A DNA stretch of 64,000 bases, from the NCBI GenBank assembly GCA_963691705.1, contig OY829542.1:45629105-45693104 (forward strand). Direction: 5' to 3'. The position numbers were made by a program, and so were the translations under genes. This document shows positions 19,853 through 31,048 of the stretch, one piece after another. The notes under the pieces were generated by a model. It was not told where the DNA came from. It ran no database searches and worked only from the letters and a program-made list of their open reading frames with translations. Origin of the DNA: Viola odorata (Eukaryota > Streptophyta > Magnoliopsida > Malpighiales > Violaceae). How positions within the stretch are numbered: the first letter of the stretch is position 1; each line of letters starts with the position of its first letter.

Positions 19853-22373
19853 GTGGCACCCCCTTTTTCGTTGAAAAAGAGTTTAGGTTCGGGACGGATG
19901 CTAAGCATAAATGGATGCCTAGCATAATGCAATGAAGTCGCCACCCTATTTTCTAAGGTTTAGGGAACCTAAGCGTCATGACATAAAAAAATAAAAAACT
20001 AAGGCACATGTGGTCTAAACCAAAGATTGAAGGACTCGGGAATGTGTTAAGCACCCGAGTCACATCCTTTAAAAAGGTTACCGGTTATAAAGTTGATAGG
20101 TGTTACTATGTTCAATTTTTATACGAAAAATGAATAAACCATCGAAGCATGTCAACCAATCCCGCGCACGAAAACAGACCACTTTCCAACCATTTACAAG
20201 GTAAACGATAGTAAAGTGTCGACCGAAATTCTATTACGAAGATTGGGCCACTTTCCAATTACTTAAAAAAAATTGACACACGATTTGGGCCCTTAGAGGT
20301 ATTCATCTCTTTAATAATTTTTTATTTCTTATCGGGACAGTCAGGATTGTTTGCTAAAGCGAGAACCCTCTTTATCATCATCGGATCATGCATGATTAAT
20401 TTATTTACTAAGTGATCCTATCATGGATAAAACTAGCATACTACCGATTTTTATGAATGCATATAACCATGTGGGATCGAAGCCACCATGCTCACATATC
20501 AATATATAGCAATTAATTTCATGGCATAAAGAGCGAGTGATTTAAACACGTAAACATGTGCGTTGATTTTATTTTCCCACAATTCATGCATACGATTATG
20601 ATATGAGTTTTAACATGCATATAAGTAATATTTGTGGAAAATATTGAATAAATAAAAGAGACTTAGAAGGGGCGTACTTGCGTTGCGTGATCTTGATCTA
20701 CCTTGCAAATTGAGAGTGTTAGCGATAGTTCGAAAATAATAAATAATAAAAGCGCACACAAACATTTATTTAACTTATGACAAGCAATTGATTAATTAAA
20801 TAAAACATGGCATAATTAATAAATAATTTATTTATAACATGCAAGCATACAAATATTTTTACGATAATTAAACATGACATAAACAAAGCAAATCGTCATG
20901 TGAGCATATGAATATTTCATGTGAAAATACAAGTAAACAAATTTTCATGTGAGCAATTGCATATAAAAATCAACGCATAAAATAATTAAACAATTTATAA
21001 ACATGCAACAATTATACAAAAATTAAACACGAAAGTTTACGAAAATTTAACAACATACATACGAAACTTTTGTATGAAAATTAAATGGGGCGGGCTCACT
21101 ATTTGATCAAAACAGTGGCTGGGCTTGGGATGAAATCAAGCTCAACCCTCATTTAAAAACCAAGATGGGCTTGTGACAAACTCAAGCCCATCACCTTTGC
21201 AATTTTCCTTTCCCGCCTAGCCTAGCCCATTCCCTCTCTTCTTCCTCCTTGCGTTGCCGGCGCCATGGCCGACGACCAAGGTATTTTTACCTTAATTAAA
21301 ACTGCCCAATCCGAACCCAATGGGACCAGCAACACAATAGTAGCACAAAGCAACAAAAATAGCAAGAAAATTTGAAGCAAAACAGTGGCAATTTAAGGAA
21401 AACGAAAATAAACAATTAATGCATCAATTGGTCAATCAATTAACCAAGGCTAGGAAGCTAGCATGCTGATTTTAACTCACTAACAAAGTATTAGAAATAA
21501 GTTTGAGCAATTTATTCATGCATTAAAGCTATAAACGAAAATTTAAAGAAAACTAGAGTGAGAAAGTTTACCTCTCTAGGATAGTTTTGGACCAAGAAGG
21601 ATGAGCAATAAATGGAGATTCAGAGGAGATTTTGGTGCCCTTGATACCTTGCTTAGATGTTGATATTTATAGAGGAGAAAAAAAGTTGGAGTCGGTTTGC
21701 ATGTGTGGCTGCAAACCGACGGTGGTGGAGGAGGAGAATGATGATGATGTCTAGGCTAGAATAGTGAGCTAGGGTAGGGTTGTGTGTGTCCAAGAGTGAT
21801 CGGATGGGAGGCTGTAGTCATCTAGGTGAGTTGGCGCCGAGTTGGAGGGTGAGGATGAATTAAATGGCATTTATGTAGAGTTTAACCTATTTTTAGGTAC
21901 GAGCGAAATCGCTCGAAAATAAAAATAAATCCAAACCGAGGGAAGCACGACGTGTAGGAAAATAAGACGAGAAAACTAGTGTATAGTAAATAAACGAGAA
22001 GTTTGATTTAACGTATTTATTTTCTCTTTCGAAAATGTCAAAACGTTCGAACGCAAAATAAATGTCCTTACGACAAAATTTGAACGAAACTGAATGAGGT
22101 GGCGTGAAAGAGAAAAATAGTACGTAATTATCAATTAAAGAGATTACGTGCCCGATCTATGGTCCGAGAAAACTACTTGAGGCTGATAGAAGTTCGAGGG
22201 AAAAGACAGTTAAAAGTACGAAAAAATTGAAAGTGCATGAAATGACACGGAATATTAAACAAACTAGCCTAGGACCAAGAATCGACAGAAATTTGACCTA
22301 GAAGAGCTATTAAATGTGATAAGCGTAAAAATGCGTAAAGTTGTGACGAAAAGTCAAAAATCGGGTAGCAACA
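19852..22373 (-). mobile_element. LTR-like insertion (probable solo LTR) inside the Harbinger Myb gene
   Basis: It begins on the plus strand with TGTGGCACCCCCTTTTTCG, whose complement ends in ...GGTGCCACA as an LTR would. The complement also carries a TATAAATATC box (about 21662-21671). The candidate left end, TGTTGCTACCCG, lies at 22373 on the minus strand. atcac flanks both sides (19847-19851 and 22374-22378), which would be a 5-bp target duplication. However, the right flank is low-complexity (atcaccatcatcatcat), so that end could be chance. It has no coding capacity and is very AT-rich. Confidence 0.45.
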
Positions 22374-22587
22374 ATCACCATCATCATCATTACAGAAACC
22401 TTCAAACGAAAAAGAAGAGGAAAAGAAGAAGCAAAACAAAGGGAAAAATCAGAAGAAATGAAAAATCTAGAGAGAGGAGGAGAGGAGAAAATGAAGAAAC
22501 TTTGGTGCTACTGCATTATTTTGCCTTTTGCTTTACTACTGTATTATTTTACTTTTTGCTTTACTACTGCATTATTTTGCTTTTTGC

Positions 22588-22658
<71 letters not shown>

Positions 22659-23560
22659 CAGAGGGAGTAAAATTGTGCAAAATTAAATGAAGTTATACAT
22701 CTCAAGGTTGGAGATGGCCCTGCTGCCCTCGCCTCTGTTTGCCGTAGACGATGTCAGCTTTGGCTTGGCTAAACCGCCGCATCACAGGTACGGAGAAACA
22801 CTTGGCCTCTTAATGCGTTTGAAAATCAAATTTTCGGGGGGATTGGCCGGTGGCTACAACGATGAAGGAAAGAGAGCGGTGGTGCGGCGGCGAGGAGATC
22901 GGATTTGGGAAGATGAAGGGGTTGAGATGTTGAAAAATGGACCGGGAGAAGGTGAGGGAATTGCTTGGATGAGGATTAATGGATGCTTCGGTGAGGGATT
23001 TGCTTGGCTGAGGATTTTTGGATTTGGAAATGGTTTTGCAGGAAAAGGAAAAGAGATGAAGATGGCTAAATGAGGAGAAAAAATATGGCCGTTGGATCGG
23101 TCTTGCCAGAAAGGTAAGATGATCCAACAGTGAGGATGAGAGTGGGAAGGAAAAAAGACTATAATTATTTAATTGGTTCGAGTTATCGGTACGAGAAGTC
23201 TCGCTAAAAACAAATAAAAATCCGAACGGAAAATACCGAAAAGAGTAATAAAATGAAATATACGAAATGATAGGCGTAAAAAATGTAAAATGTGACAATA
23301 GATGGAAATGTTCGATCTACGGTTCGAGAAATTTTGTTAGGAACCGATAAAAATCGAACAGAAAAATACTTAAAATACGGGAAAAAAGGGGTAAAAATTG
23401 AAGAGCCCGAATTCAAGCCTGGCTGCAAGCCAGATGGGCCAAAATAAACCATTCATAATTTGGTAAATAATGTAAGATGGTAAGGGCACAATAGCCATAC
23501 CTAAAAGGAGATTTTAAAATCAGACCCACTTGCAATTTGGAAAACACAACAATTTTTGCT
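22374..23560. other. microsatellite and second, partial LTR-like copy
   Basis: After a (ATT)n run, 23185-23390 repeats in diverged form the sequence at about 21895-22230: a tacgag...ctcg palindrome, then AAATCCGAACGGA-type, GATCTACGGTTCGAGAA-type and GATAGGCGTAAAAAATG-type blocks. It therefore looks like a fragment of the same LTR family without the TATA half. The 128-residue frame at 22687-23073 has no recognisable domain. Confidence 0.4.
22589..22658. repeat. (ATT)n microsatellite
   Basis: About 23 uninterrupted ATT/TTA triplets. Confidence 0.97.
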
Positions 23561-23709
23561 ACTGTCGTCTCGTCTCAAGCCACGACACGGTATAAAAGAC
23601 TATTCTCGTTCACATTCAAGCTCAAAATTTATACTGAGGGTGAATAAATTTTTGACCATTAAAAAAATAAAGGTTGTGATTGGATTTAAACTTTGCAAAA
23701 TATTTTATA

Positions 23710-24002
23710 CTGAGGGTAGACATGTCTAAAATAACATTATTATTTTTTTAGATTAACAATATGGACTTATTGAACTAGAGTAAAAAAAAATTCAATGTTT
23801 AACATTCATTAAAATGTTAAACATCGAATTTGACTCGTATGATTTTAATTAGGAGTATTAGTCAGTTAAATATCAATTATGAAGTATTTTTAGCACAATT
23901 TGTATCAATTTACATAAATTACAAGGGCAGATATGTCTAAAATAACATTATTTTTTTTTTAGATTAACAATATGGATTTATTGAACTAGAGTAAAAAAAA
24001 AA
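23710..24002. repeat. two direct copies of about 75 bp
   Basis: The sequence tctaaaataacattatt...gattaacaatatgga(c/t)ttattgaactagagtaaaaaaaa occurs at about 23710-23795 and again at about 23926-24002. No function is visible. Confidence 0.8.
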
Positions 24003-24059
24003 ATGGAAAATGTTTGCAAAAGAGAAAATTTTGGCTGTAAAACAGCTTTTGCAAAAATT

Positions 24060-24107
24060 TTCAGTTTTGCAAAATTTTCAGAAAATTTTGCGTTGTGAAA
24101 CAGCGCC
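24060..24107 (-). repeat. right terminal inverted repeat of the Harbinger element
   Basis: Ends ...GCGTTGTGAAACAGCGCC followed by TTA. It pairs with the left end at 16338. Confidence 0.85.
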
Positions 24108-24110
24108 TTA

Positions 24111-24434
24111 ATTTTTTTAAATGAGTAATTTTAATTTAACTTATCAATTTGTATAAATAACGGGTAAAAAAGGAAAAGAAAGTGAATAAGTAAAGTGATA
24201 AAAGAAGAAGAAAAAAGTGGTGAGAAAATAAATTAAAAATAAATGAATAAATGAGCATGGGAAAATATATTATTACATGTGAGCTTATGTGCCAAAAAAT
24301 AAAATAATAAATGATGTGTCATGATTATATTGATCAAGGTGGTAGCTGATGTGGCATCATCATATAGCTCAACTTGTTGACATGGCATCACCACAATGAA
24401 ACACTCTCACTTTAAGCTTTCATATATATATATA
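24111..24434. other. AT-rich intergenic stretch
   Basis: Nothing recognisable apart from an (AT)n run at 24421-24434 that later received the next element. Confidence 0.5.
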
Positions 24435-25372
24435 GGGTTTTGCTAACCTGCCTACTTTATGAGCAGGTTAGCATTGTGTCCATTTTTATTGGACACAAAT
24501 TACCCTTACTTTACATCAATTTCATTAAAACACACGAGGATAAATATGGTAGTTCCAATTATTTCTCTATCATTCTAATTACCACCACATTAATTAAAGA
24601 ATTTTATCTTTACTTCTCTCTCATCCCGATCTCCTCACTTTCTTCTTTCTTTCTTTTTTTTTCCCCATTTTTTCACCATTTGTGCGAGGAGTGAGGACAA
24701 AAGAGTTTCATTTCTAATCCAAACATTTAGAAAGAACATTCTGCTACCAATACAACCGCAATCAAGAGTTTTATTCGACTCACCTCCTTTTCAACTTCAA
24801 TATACAGCCCATTGTTTTTTGCTTCCATTGCAAACAAAATTGAAACAGCAACCACTGAAAGACTTAGCACGCCTCTATGGAAACATAACTCAAATGCACT
24901 ATCATCAGTCAAGCTATGTCCTTATTAGGCTCTCCACATACTACAGAGCATTCAGTCATCTTTGTCCAAATTGTAAGAGAAGAACTAGTATTAATTTCTC
25001 AAAAAATTAAATTGAAGAGACAAATACTCCCAAATTTATAAACTATCAGCATCCCAATTTTGCTGTAAAAATTCATAACTTTTCTAAATTCCGAGTGACA
25101 GACAGTATTTCTTTTTTTTCAAACTCTGATTATTAAAAAAAATGAAAAAAAGAAGAAAGAAGAAAGTAAGAAGATCGGGATGAGAGAGAGAAGTAAAGAT
25201 AAAATTCATTAATTAATGTGGTGGTAATTAGAAGGATAAAGAAATAATTGGAACTAACATATTTATCCCTAATGTGTTTTAATGAAATTGATGTAAAGTA
25301 AGGGTAATTTGTGTCCAATAAAAATGGACACAATGCTAACCTGTCCATAAAGTAGACATGTTAGCAAAACCC
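24435..25372. mobile_element. non-autonomous Mutator-like element (long inverted repeats, 938 bp)
   Basis: Ends read GGGTTTTGCTAAC inward from both sides. The inverted repeats run about 240 bp (24435-24675 against 25135-25372), covering gcaggttagcattgtgtcc and the stretch that reads ttacttctctctcatcccgatc on the left. The element sits in an (AT)n tract and is flanked by atatatata on both sides, consistent with a 9-bp duplication although uninformative in such a tract. It contains no transposase. The superfamily assignment rests on repeat length. Confidence 0.75.
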
Positions 25373-25400
25373 ATATATATATATAGATACTTAAGAGAGT

Positions 25401-25655
25401 ACTCCGTCCATCTCGTATTATGTCTTTTTAGCTTTGGGCACAAGAATTAAGAAAATGATTAGACACAACTTTTTGACAGTAATTTTAATATTAAATAATT
25501 ATTTCTCTTTTTTATATTAAATAAATTAATCAATGGAGATTCATCTCTCTCTTACATATCAAATAAATTAGTCATAAATTACCTAAAGAATCATAAAATG
25601 ACATTTAAATTGAAATAACTTCTTTTGTATAAAAAGACATATTATGAGACTGGAT
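25401..25655. mobile_element. Stowaway-like MITE, decayed
   Basis: Left end after TA: ctccgtccatctcgtattatgtc. The right end, complemented, reads ccagtctcataatatgtcttttt. The shared tattatgtcttttta stretch gives the inverted repeat. The right terminus is mutated. Confidence 0.55.
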
Positions 25656-26708
25656 TTTTATTCTCTCAAATCCTCGGTTTTCTTTTGTATTTTTATAATA
25701 TCAATATATATTTTTTATTTTCTATCGGCTCATTGATTGAATCTAGTCAAATGAGTAATATAAAAACTTATGGTTGTTTTTTTCTCCTTTTTTTTTCAGT
25801 GTGAAAATTGAGATTGTATATGCACCTATGTTCTCGTGACAGGATTGGTCGGTCGGACCCCTAAAGCCTCTGACTGATCATCGGCTGACCGGTCCTTAAA
25901 TGAGTAGAAAATTATTTTTTTTGCGGAAAATCGTTTAAAAATCAATGTACTGGTCTAAGGATGGGTGAACCGTAATTACCGTCTTAAGAAAATAAAGTAA
26001 CGCAGTTAACCCTCACTCTCTCTCGCGTTCACCAATCACCGTAAAAATGAAACCTAAGGTCCTAAGAAGAAAATATAAAAACTATTAGACATTCTGCATT
26101 TTCTCCCCTTGTTATAAAATGAGAAAAGAAAGTGTTAAAAAAATAGTTGGTGAAGAAAAGATGCATCAACGTAATAGTTGTGTTAAAAAAAACGTAATCC
26201 AAACTATATTAATTTTAGTTCGATATTGGAGCTAATGAAAAAACCCTAAACCGAATAATAAAAATAAGTCGAATATATAAATTAGTATATTTTTATTTAT
26301 TATTTATCATAGTACCCATTTGGTCCCATTCCCCTCCAATATAGTCAACACAAAATGGCTATGTAGGAATATTCATCCATTGCTATGGGAATATAATTTT
26401 TTTGTTTTCAAGTTTTTGTTATTTTTAAATTACTTAGGTAAAAATGATGGTATGTTTTCTTCTCCAATTAAACGGCTTCTTTGATATTTCACACATTTTT
26501 TTTCTTCATTTAATACTAATATTTTATCGTCTCAATCTAACTAATCATACTATACTACTCTCATTAATCATCTCTCCTAAGTGAGGATGTGGGAGGAGGA
26601 GGTATGGCTGCTCATTTTGCAGGTGTATTTCATCAATCTGGATGGATCTTTGCATCATCAATTTGTATACTTATGGTTAACTCATATTCCTTTCTTGAAC
26701 TTGTGTAG
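25656..26708. other. AT-rich intergenic stretch
   Basis: No gene or recognisable repeat seen. Confidence 0.5.
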
Positions 26709-26797
26709 GATTTCACTGATAACAGCAAGACAACTGGAAAGTTTGATGAGGGTAGCTGCTGAAGCTAGTTCTCGGCTTGAACTGAAAAGTAATGGTT
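26709..26797 (+). pseudogene. isolated exon resembling MCM8-type helicase
   Basis: After a plausible acceptor (ttgaacttgtgtag) the frame reads ITARQLESLMRVAAEASSRL, close to the phrase near the end of the AAA+ part of MCM8 (ITARQLESLVRLAEARARL-like, from memory). No other MCM part is visible nearby, so this is at most a captured or leftover exon. A short chance match cannot be excluded. Confidence 0.4.
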
Positions 26798-27440
26798 AGT
26801 CCTTTTATTCAATGAGGCTGCTTTACAATATCAACAGTCTTTTAACTCTTCTTTAAGTGTAGAGGGTTCAAAACCTTAAAACCCTTAGAATAGGTGAACC
26901 GTTTTAACAAAGCTAATGGAAGGCATTGTTGTCTGTTGAAAACATAAAATTCCTACAATGCTAGCTACTTGAATATTTTTTGAAGATTATTCATGAAAGA
27001 TCTAACTTAGAGCCAAAACCTCAATGATCTTCCCATCTAATTTGAATCTCTTCTCATTGTCAGTATTTGGATTGGATGTAAGAGTTTCTATATTTTGATG
27101 AATGATGATCATGACAAAAAAGGTTTTCAAAGTGTGCCCGCTTGTTGTCCAGACAGTTCTGTTGCTTTGTTGTTTAATTTGATATTCATCATATGATGAT
27201 ATGTTATATTTATGACCTAATTACTACTAAAATTATTGGTCCATGGTTATAACTGTACAATGACGGGTAGACTGGGTAGTAACAAAAGTCACATCGGTAT
27301 TTGTAGGTCAAATATTTTCTATTTTTTAATTTGGAAAAAACCATTTAATCAATCCTTGTAAGAATGGGAAGTAAATAAAGTTCAACAGATTAAGTTAAAT
27401 GTGGCTGTATCCTGATAGACTTTGGAGTTTGGAGTCTGAG
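26798..27440. other. intergenic stretch upstream of the DUF295 locus
   Basis: Nothing beyond the presumed promoter region of the next locus. Confidence 0.5.
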
Positions 27441-27452
27441 TATATATATAAG
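27441..27452 (+). promoter_or_regulatory. TATA box of the DUF295/F-box locus
   Basis: tatatatataag is followed by a CT-rich leader and then an intron in the leader (27597-27846, donor acag|gtatga, acceptor ttcag). ATG 27861 lies in the second leader exon. Confidence 0.55.
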
Positions 27453-27860
27453 TGGATTGAGATGAGGACCTAAAACACAACTCCTTTAGCACTCCCTTTC
27501 CTGTGAATCCTTAGGAATCCCTAGGCTCCCCAATTCTACAGCTCTCTTCTGCCAATTTAACAACCACACCCGCGACGCCACTGGTGGAGAGAACAGGTAT
27601 GATTACGATGCTCACATGTCAATCTTTATTAGTATGTTATTAGTTATGTATTTCCCTCAAGATCTGAATACAAACTAAACATCAATTATATAATAATCTC
27701 CATGGTAGGTAGTTTCATAATGAAAAAAACCCATCTTTTTGCAACAATAAGTACTGATTTAGTTGCAGCAATTGTTATATCCCAATCACTTTAGTTGTTT
27801 TTCCGATAACAATTCGTCGTCGTAATCAATACTTCTATTTGTTCAGGACTAGAACTCAGA

Positions 27861-28779
27861 ATGGTGGCAGCTGCAATTGAAGATGATCGTGAACAATCTT
27901 TCTCTCTGCAGTCTAAATTATCTGAGCCTTGGCTTCTAATCAGCCAAGGTGACCGTAGGCACATCCAAAGTAGGCATATCCAAAGTATTTCCAGCAAATC
28001 TCCGCGTCATTACGACATAAGCAATACTCCTGCTTTTGTTGGTAAGAAGATTTGCTGTACTTGTTTTGAATGGGTGGTGCTGAAAGATGTTCGGTCACCA
28101 AATTGTTGTCTTCTAAATCTTATATACGAGGAGAAGATTCAACTCCCCCTGTTGCTTTCGGATATAATTTTTGCACTCTCACAAGGCACCCAACCGTTCC
28201 TGGTTGTCATGTTGTATTTTTCAACAAAAATCAGCATGCCTTCGTGATTTGCCGACTTGGGAAAAAAAAGTTTGTCCAAAAGAACCTAAGACTCCCTGTA
28301 GATGAAAAGAGCCAAAGATTTTTCCCTCATCTTTATACCACTGTAGACGGAAATATTTATTTCCTCCGAGGCAAGAGCTTGATCTGCATTGTATTTGAAG
28401 AGTCGGCATGTTGGATTGACCAGGTGCAGTTGGATACGGTAGATTGCCCTCGTCCAGTTGGGATAACAATAATGCATTACTGGATTTACTTAATGGAATA
28501 TTCTGGTGAGTTCTTCTGCGTAAGGAGGTATTTTTGTGCGCTTTATACCAACATTGTTTGATATTTAAGGCAGATTTGTCAAAGAAAGTTTGGGTTGTGA
28601 TCGAAACAATTGGTCCACTTACCATTTTTCTTACCACTACTATAAAAGGAGAAGGCACGGGTCTCATATGTTGTCCAACTATTGATTCCGGAATCATGTC
28701 AAATGCTATCTATTTCTTAGAAATAAATGAGACGAACTATTATGCCTACAATTTGGAGGATGGAAGCGTTACAATGTAG
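27861..28779 (+). pseudogene. DUF295-type protein (first half of locus), frameshifted
   Basis: The translation matches the beta-propeller-like DUF295 domain of plant F-box proteins: GKKICCTCFEWVVLKDVRS, then LIYEEKIQLPLLLSD, then VVFFNKNQHAFVICRLGKKK and IYFLRGKSLICIVFEE, ending with an IYFLEINETNYYAYNLEDGS tail. The domain switches frame twice, near 28160-28200 and near 28530-28560, so no single frame codes for it. No F-box precedes it. The last frame stops at a TAG (28777-28779) but stays open in the same phase into the F-box gene that starts 42 bases later, so both parts may once have formed one long protein. Confidence 0.65.
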
Positions 28780-29710
28780 CCAGCGAATTGTGCACAGAAT
28801 GGTGAAAATTCCCTCAGTTGGATGGTGTTGCCTCGTAACACTCGTTTGCCATATAGAGATATGGAGGAGAACAAGGTAAAGGAAGAACAATGCAGACAGG
28901 ATTGGGAAGAAGAAATAGAAGAAAGGGAGACAGTGACACAAGAATCGTGGGCTAGACTTCCACCAGCACTTTTGAGTATGATATTGTCACATCTGTTTGC
29001 AAGAGACTATGTTGTTTTTCATGCTGTATGCAAATCATGGCTACAAATTACCTCTCAGCATTCGGTCCCCTCTCTAGGGTCAGTATTGCAGCAAAAACAG
29101 AGTAATGCACCCTTGTTTATGTTTAAAGAAAACATAACCAGTGATGCGCCTGTTTACAAATTGTATGATCCTATACATAAGAAGTATCACCGCATGGAGA
29201 TTCCAGAACTGAGGGGAGCTGACATCCGGTGTTCCAGGGACGGATGGTTGCTTGCTTCCCAGGCAGATCTATCTTTATTTTTCGTCAATCCCTTGACACG
29301 AGAAAGAATCGAACTTCCGACGCCGCCTTGGTGTGCTGTCTTCAACGTTTCTTTCTCCTCTCGCCCAACTTCATCAGATTGCTTAGTTGTTGGACTGCAT
29401 GAAATGGGTGAGGTTAGTACCCTCAAACGTGGAGAAAATATTTGGAGGGTGGGTTGGATTAGTTCAGACAGCATGATATACCCTCATTCGTGCCCAGTTG
29501 TGTACAAGCGGTTGCATTACTATGCGTGCGATTGTAGATGCGTAGTGGCTTTTGATGTGAAGGACAATCCAGTTGGTACAGCTTGGTCTACAAGCCTTCG
29601 ACGGAAGCGTAAAGAGAATGAAGAACTCTATAATGATGAGGATTTCATGGTGGAAATTGATGGAGTGCCTGCACTTATTATTTTCCCAAGGGATGGGGAG
29701 AAAATCAGTA

Positions 29711-29715
29711 TTTTC
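29711..29715 (+). repeat. target-site duplication (left)
   Basis: ttttc before the LTR start; the same five bases follow the second LTR at 35796-35800. Confidence 0.9.
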
Positions 29716-30989
29716 TGTTAGCCCAAGGGCAACTTACTCTTGTTTTGATGATTTTAGACACACAAACTAATTAGTATTACTAATGCAATTTGAAGTTAAA
29801 GTGTGTGTAGTTTGTGATCAAGCAAATAAGAAAAGAAGCAACAAATCAAGTTATCACAAGCTAGAAAATCAAGTGTACATTAGAACTCTAATCATGTAAG
29901 TATGATTCAGTTTAACACTTGATTTATGTTCAAAATACCTCAAGAGTTTTTGAGTCAAAAGGTTTTAGCGAAAATGAATTTCGGAAAGGTTTTTTGCATT
30001 TTCGTCAGGCTTAAAACGCCATAGCGTTTGTGAAAACGCTATAGCGTTTTGCTACTGGAACGAAGGATTTCGTCCAGGAGCAAAACGCTATAGCGTTTCT
30101 CAAAACGCTATAGCGTTTTGAAAACGCCATAGCGTTTTGCCTCTGAAGTTACGAAATAACTTCAGTAGCAAAACGCTATAGCGTTATTCAAAACGCCATA
30201 GCGTTTTTCCCAACGGCTAGTTTTTCCCAACAGCTATTTTGTCCACTATAACGGGATTTTTGGCTCCATACTTTCTTGTCTGGATCATAACTGATCTAAA
30301 ACCTATATATACTCATCCTAGATGAGTTAGAACATAACAAGAACATTTAGAACACAAGAAAGATTTTAGAAAGCTCTCATACTTTTCAAAAGACCAAAAA
30401 TCTGAGTTTTTGCAAAACCTTCAACTTGATTCTTTCATAACACAAGCTTCTCACATCCGAATTTACTCAATCTTGTGTCCATATTTCAAGTAAGGTTTAA
30501 GCTTTCTTTTGAGGTATTCTTGTTCATTTATTGGTGTTATTTATTGAATCATACATAGTTTATTTGTACACCAATTGTGTTGCCATTTAACATTTCTCTT
30601 GTCAAGTAATCTTGATTGTGATAGGTTGTGGTTGAGCCTTAGCAAAAACCAAGTGTAAGGTTTGTTGGTTGAGCCCTTAGTAAAAACCAAGTGTAAGGTT
30701 TATTGGTTGAGCCCGCAAAAACCAAGGTGAAAGGTTTATTGGTTGAGCCCGGAAAAACCAAGGTGTAAGGTTTGAGTTGAACCCGTAAAAACTCAAGGTA
30801 AATAACGAAGTGGTCGTTGTTCAAAATCCTAAGAGGAGGACTCTTAGGTAGTGGAGTACAATTCATTGAGGAATTGGAACCACTATATATCCTTGTGTTT
30901 TTACATTCTCTTTTCCGCACTCATATTTCCTTACTCTTTGTGTTAGAATTTTTATTTGCCTATTCACCCCCCCTCTAGGCCGTTTATCA
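29716..30989 (+). repeat. 5' LTR of the Sirevirus-like element
   Basis: 1274 bp. Contains seven near-palindromes AACGC(C/T)ATAGCGTT at 30013-30207 and four to five degenerate units of about 43 bp built on ggttgagccc...aaaaaccaagg at about 30627-30801. It differs from the second LTR by one substitution (g/a near 29747), a 17-bp indel near 30213-30235 and a one-base length change in an A run. Confidence 0.93.
30013..30207. repeat. cluster of seven CGC(C/T)ATAGCG palindromes in the 5' LTR
   Basis: Copies at about 30013, 30033, 30082, 30102, 30121, 30169 and 30188, each with A-rich left and T-rich right arms (aaaacgctatagcgtttt). Four are perfect CGCTATAGCG palindromes and three have CCATAGCG. 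Between them a longer hairpin, ggaacgaaggatttcgtcc, occurs. Confidence 0.92.
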
Positions 30990-30990
30990 A

Positions 30991-31006
30991 TTGGTAGCGG
31001 AGCAAG
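30991..31006 (+). promoter_or_regulatory. primer-binding site
   Basis: ttggtagcggagcaag, one base after the LTR. It resembles the TGGTATCAGAGC site complementary to initiator methionine tRNA in many plant retroelements. Confidence 0.7.
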
Positions 31007-31048
31007 GTACTTGTTTTGTAGGTTTAATCGCCTCAAGTGAAAGATCAA

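Larger units (their letters stand above)
16338..24107 (-). mobile_element. PIF/Harbinger DNA transposon with nested insertion
   Basis: The left end reads GGCTACGTTTCACAACGC. The right end, reverse complemented, reads GGCGCTGTTTCACAACGC. Both continue with similar GCAAAATTT-rich subterminal sequence. The ends are flanked by TTA at 16335-16337 and 24108-24110, the 3-bp duplication typical of PIF/Harbinger. Inside lie a DDE_Tnp_4 transposase and a Myb/SANT-like gene, the two standard genes of this superfamily. LTR-like DNA occupies 19852 to at least 22373, explaining much of the size. Many copies of ttttgcaaaattttc at 16338-16900 are subterminal repeats. Confidence 0.85.

Noticed and set aside
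22316..22690. 124-residue and 70-residue frames with poly-Leu or poly-Tyr
   Set aside because: Produced by translation of the (ATT)n microsatellite.
22687..23073. 128-residue plus-strand frame
   Set aside because: Composition is unusual but it falls within LTR-like repeat DNA and shows no domain.
27861..28779. Two overlapping genuine genes in the first DUF295 unit
   Set aside because: The frames complement one another along one domain, so frameshifts explain them better than overlapping genes.
30639..30920. 93-residue minus-strand frame, present identically at 35445-35726
   Set aside because: It lies inside both LTRs over the short ggttgagccc tandem repeats; its repetitive protein is a by-product of those repeats.
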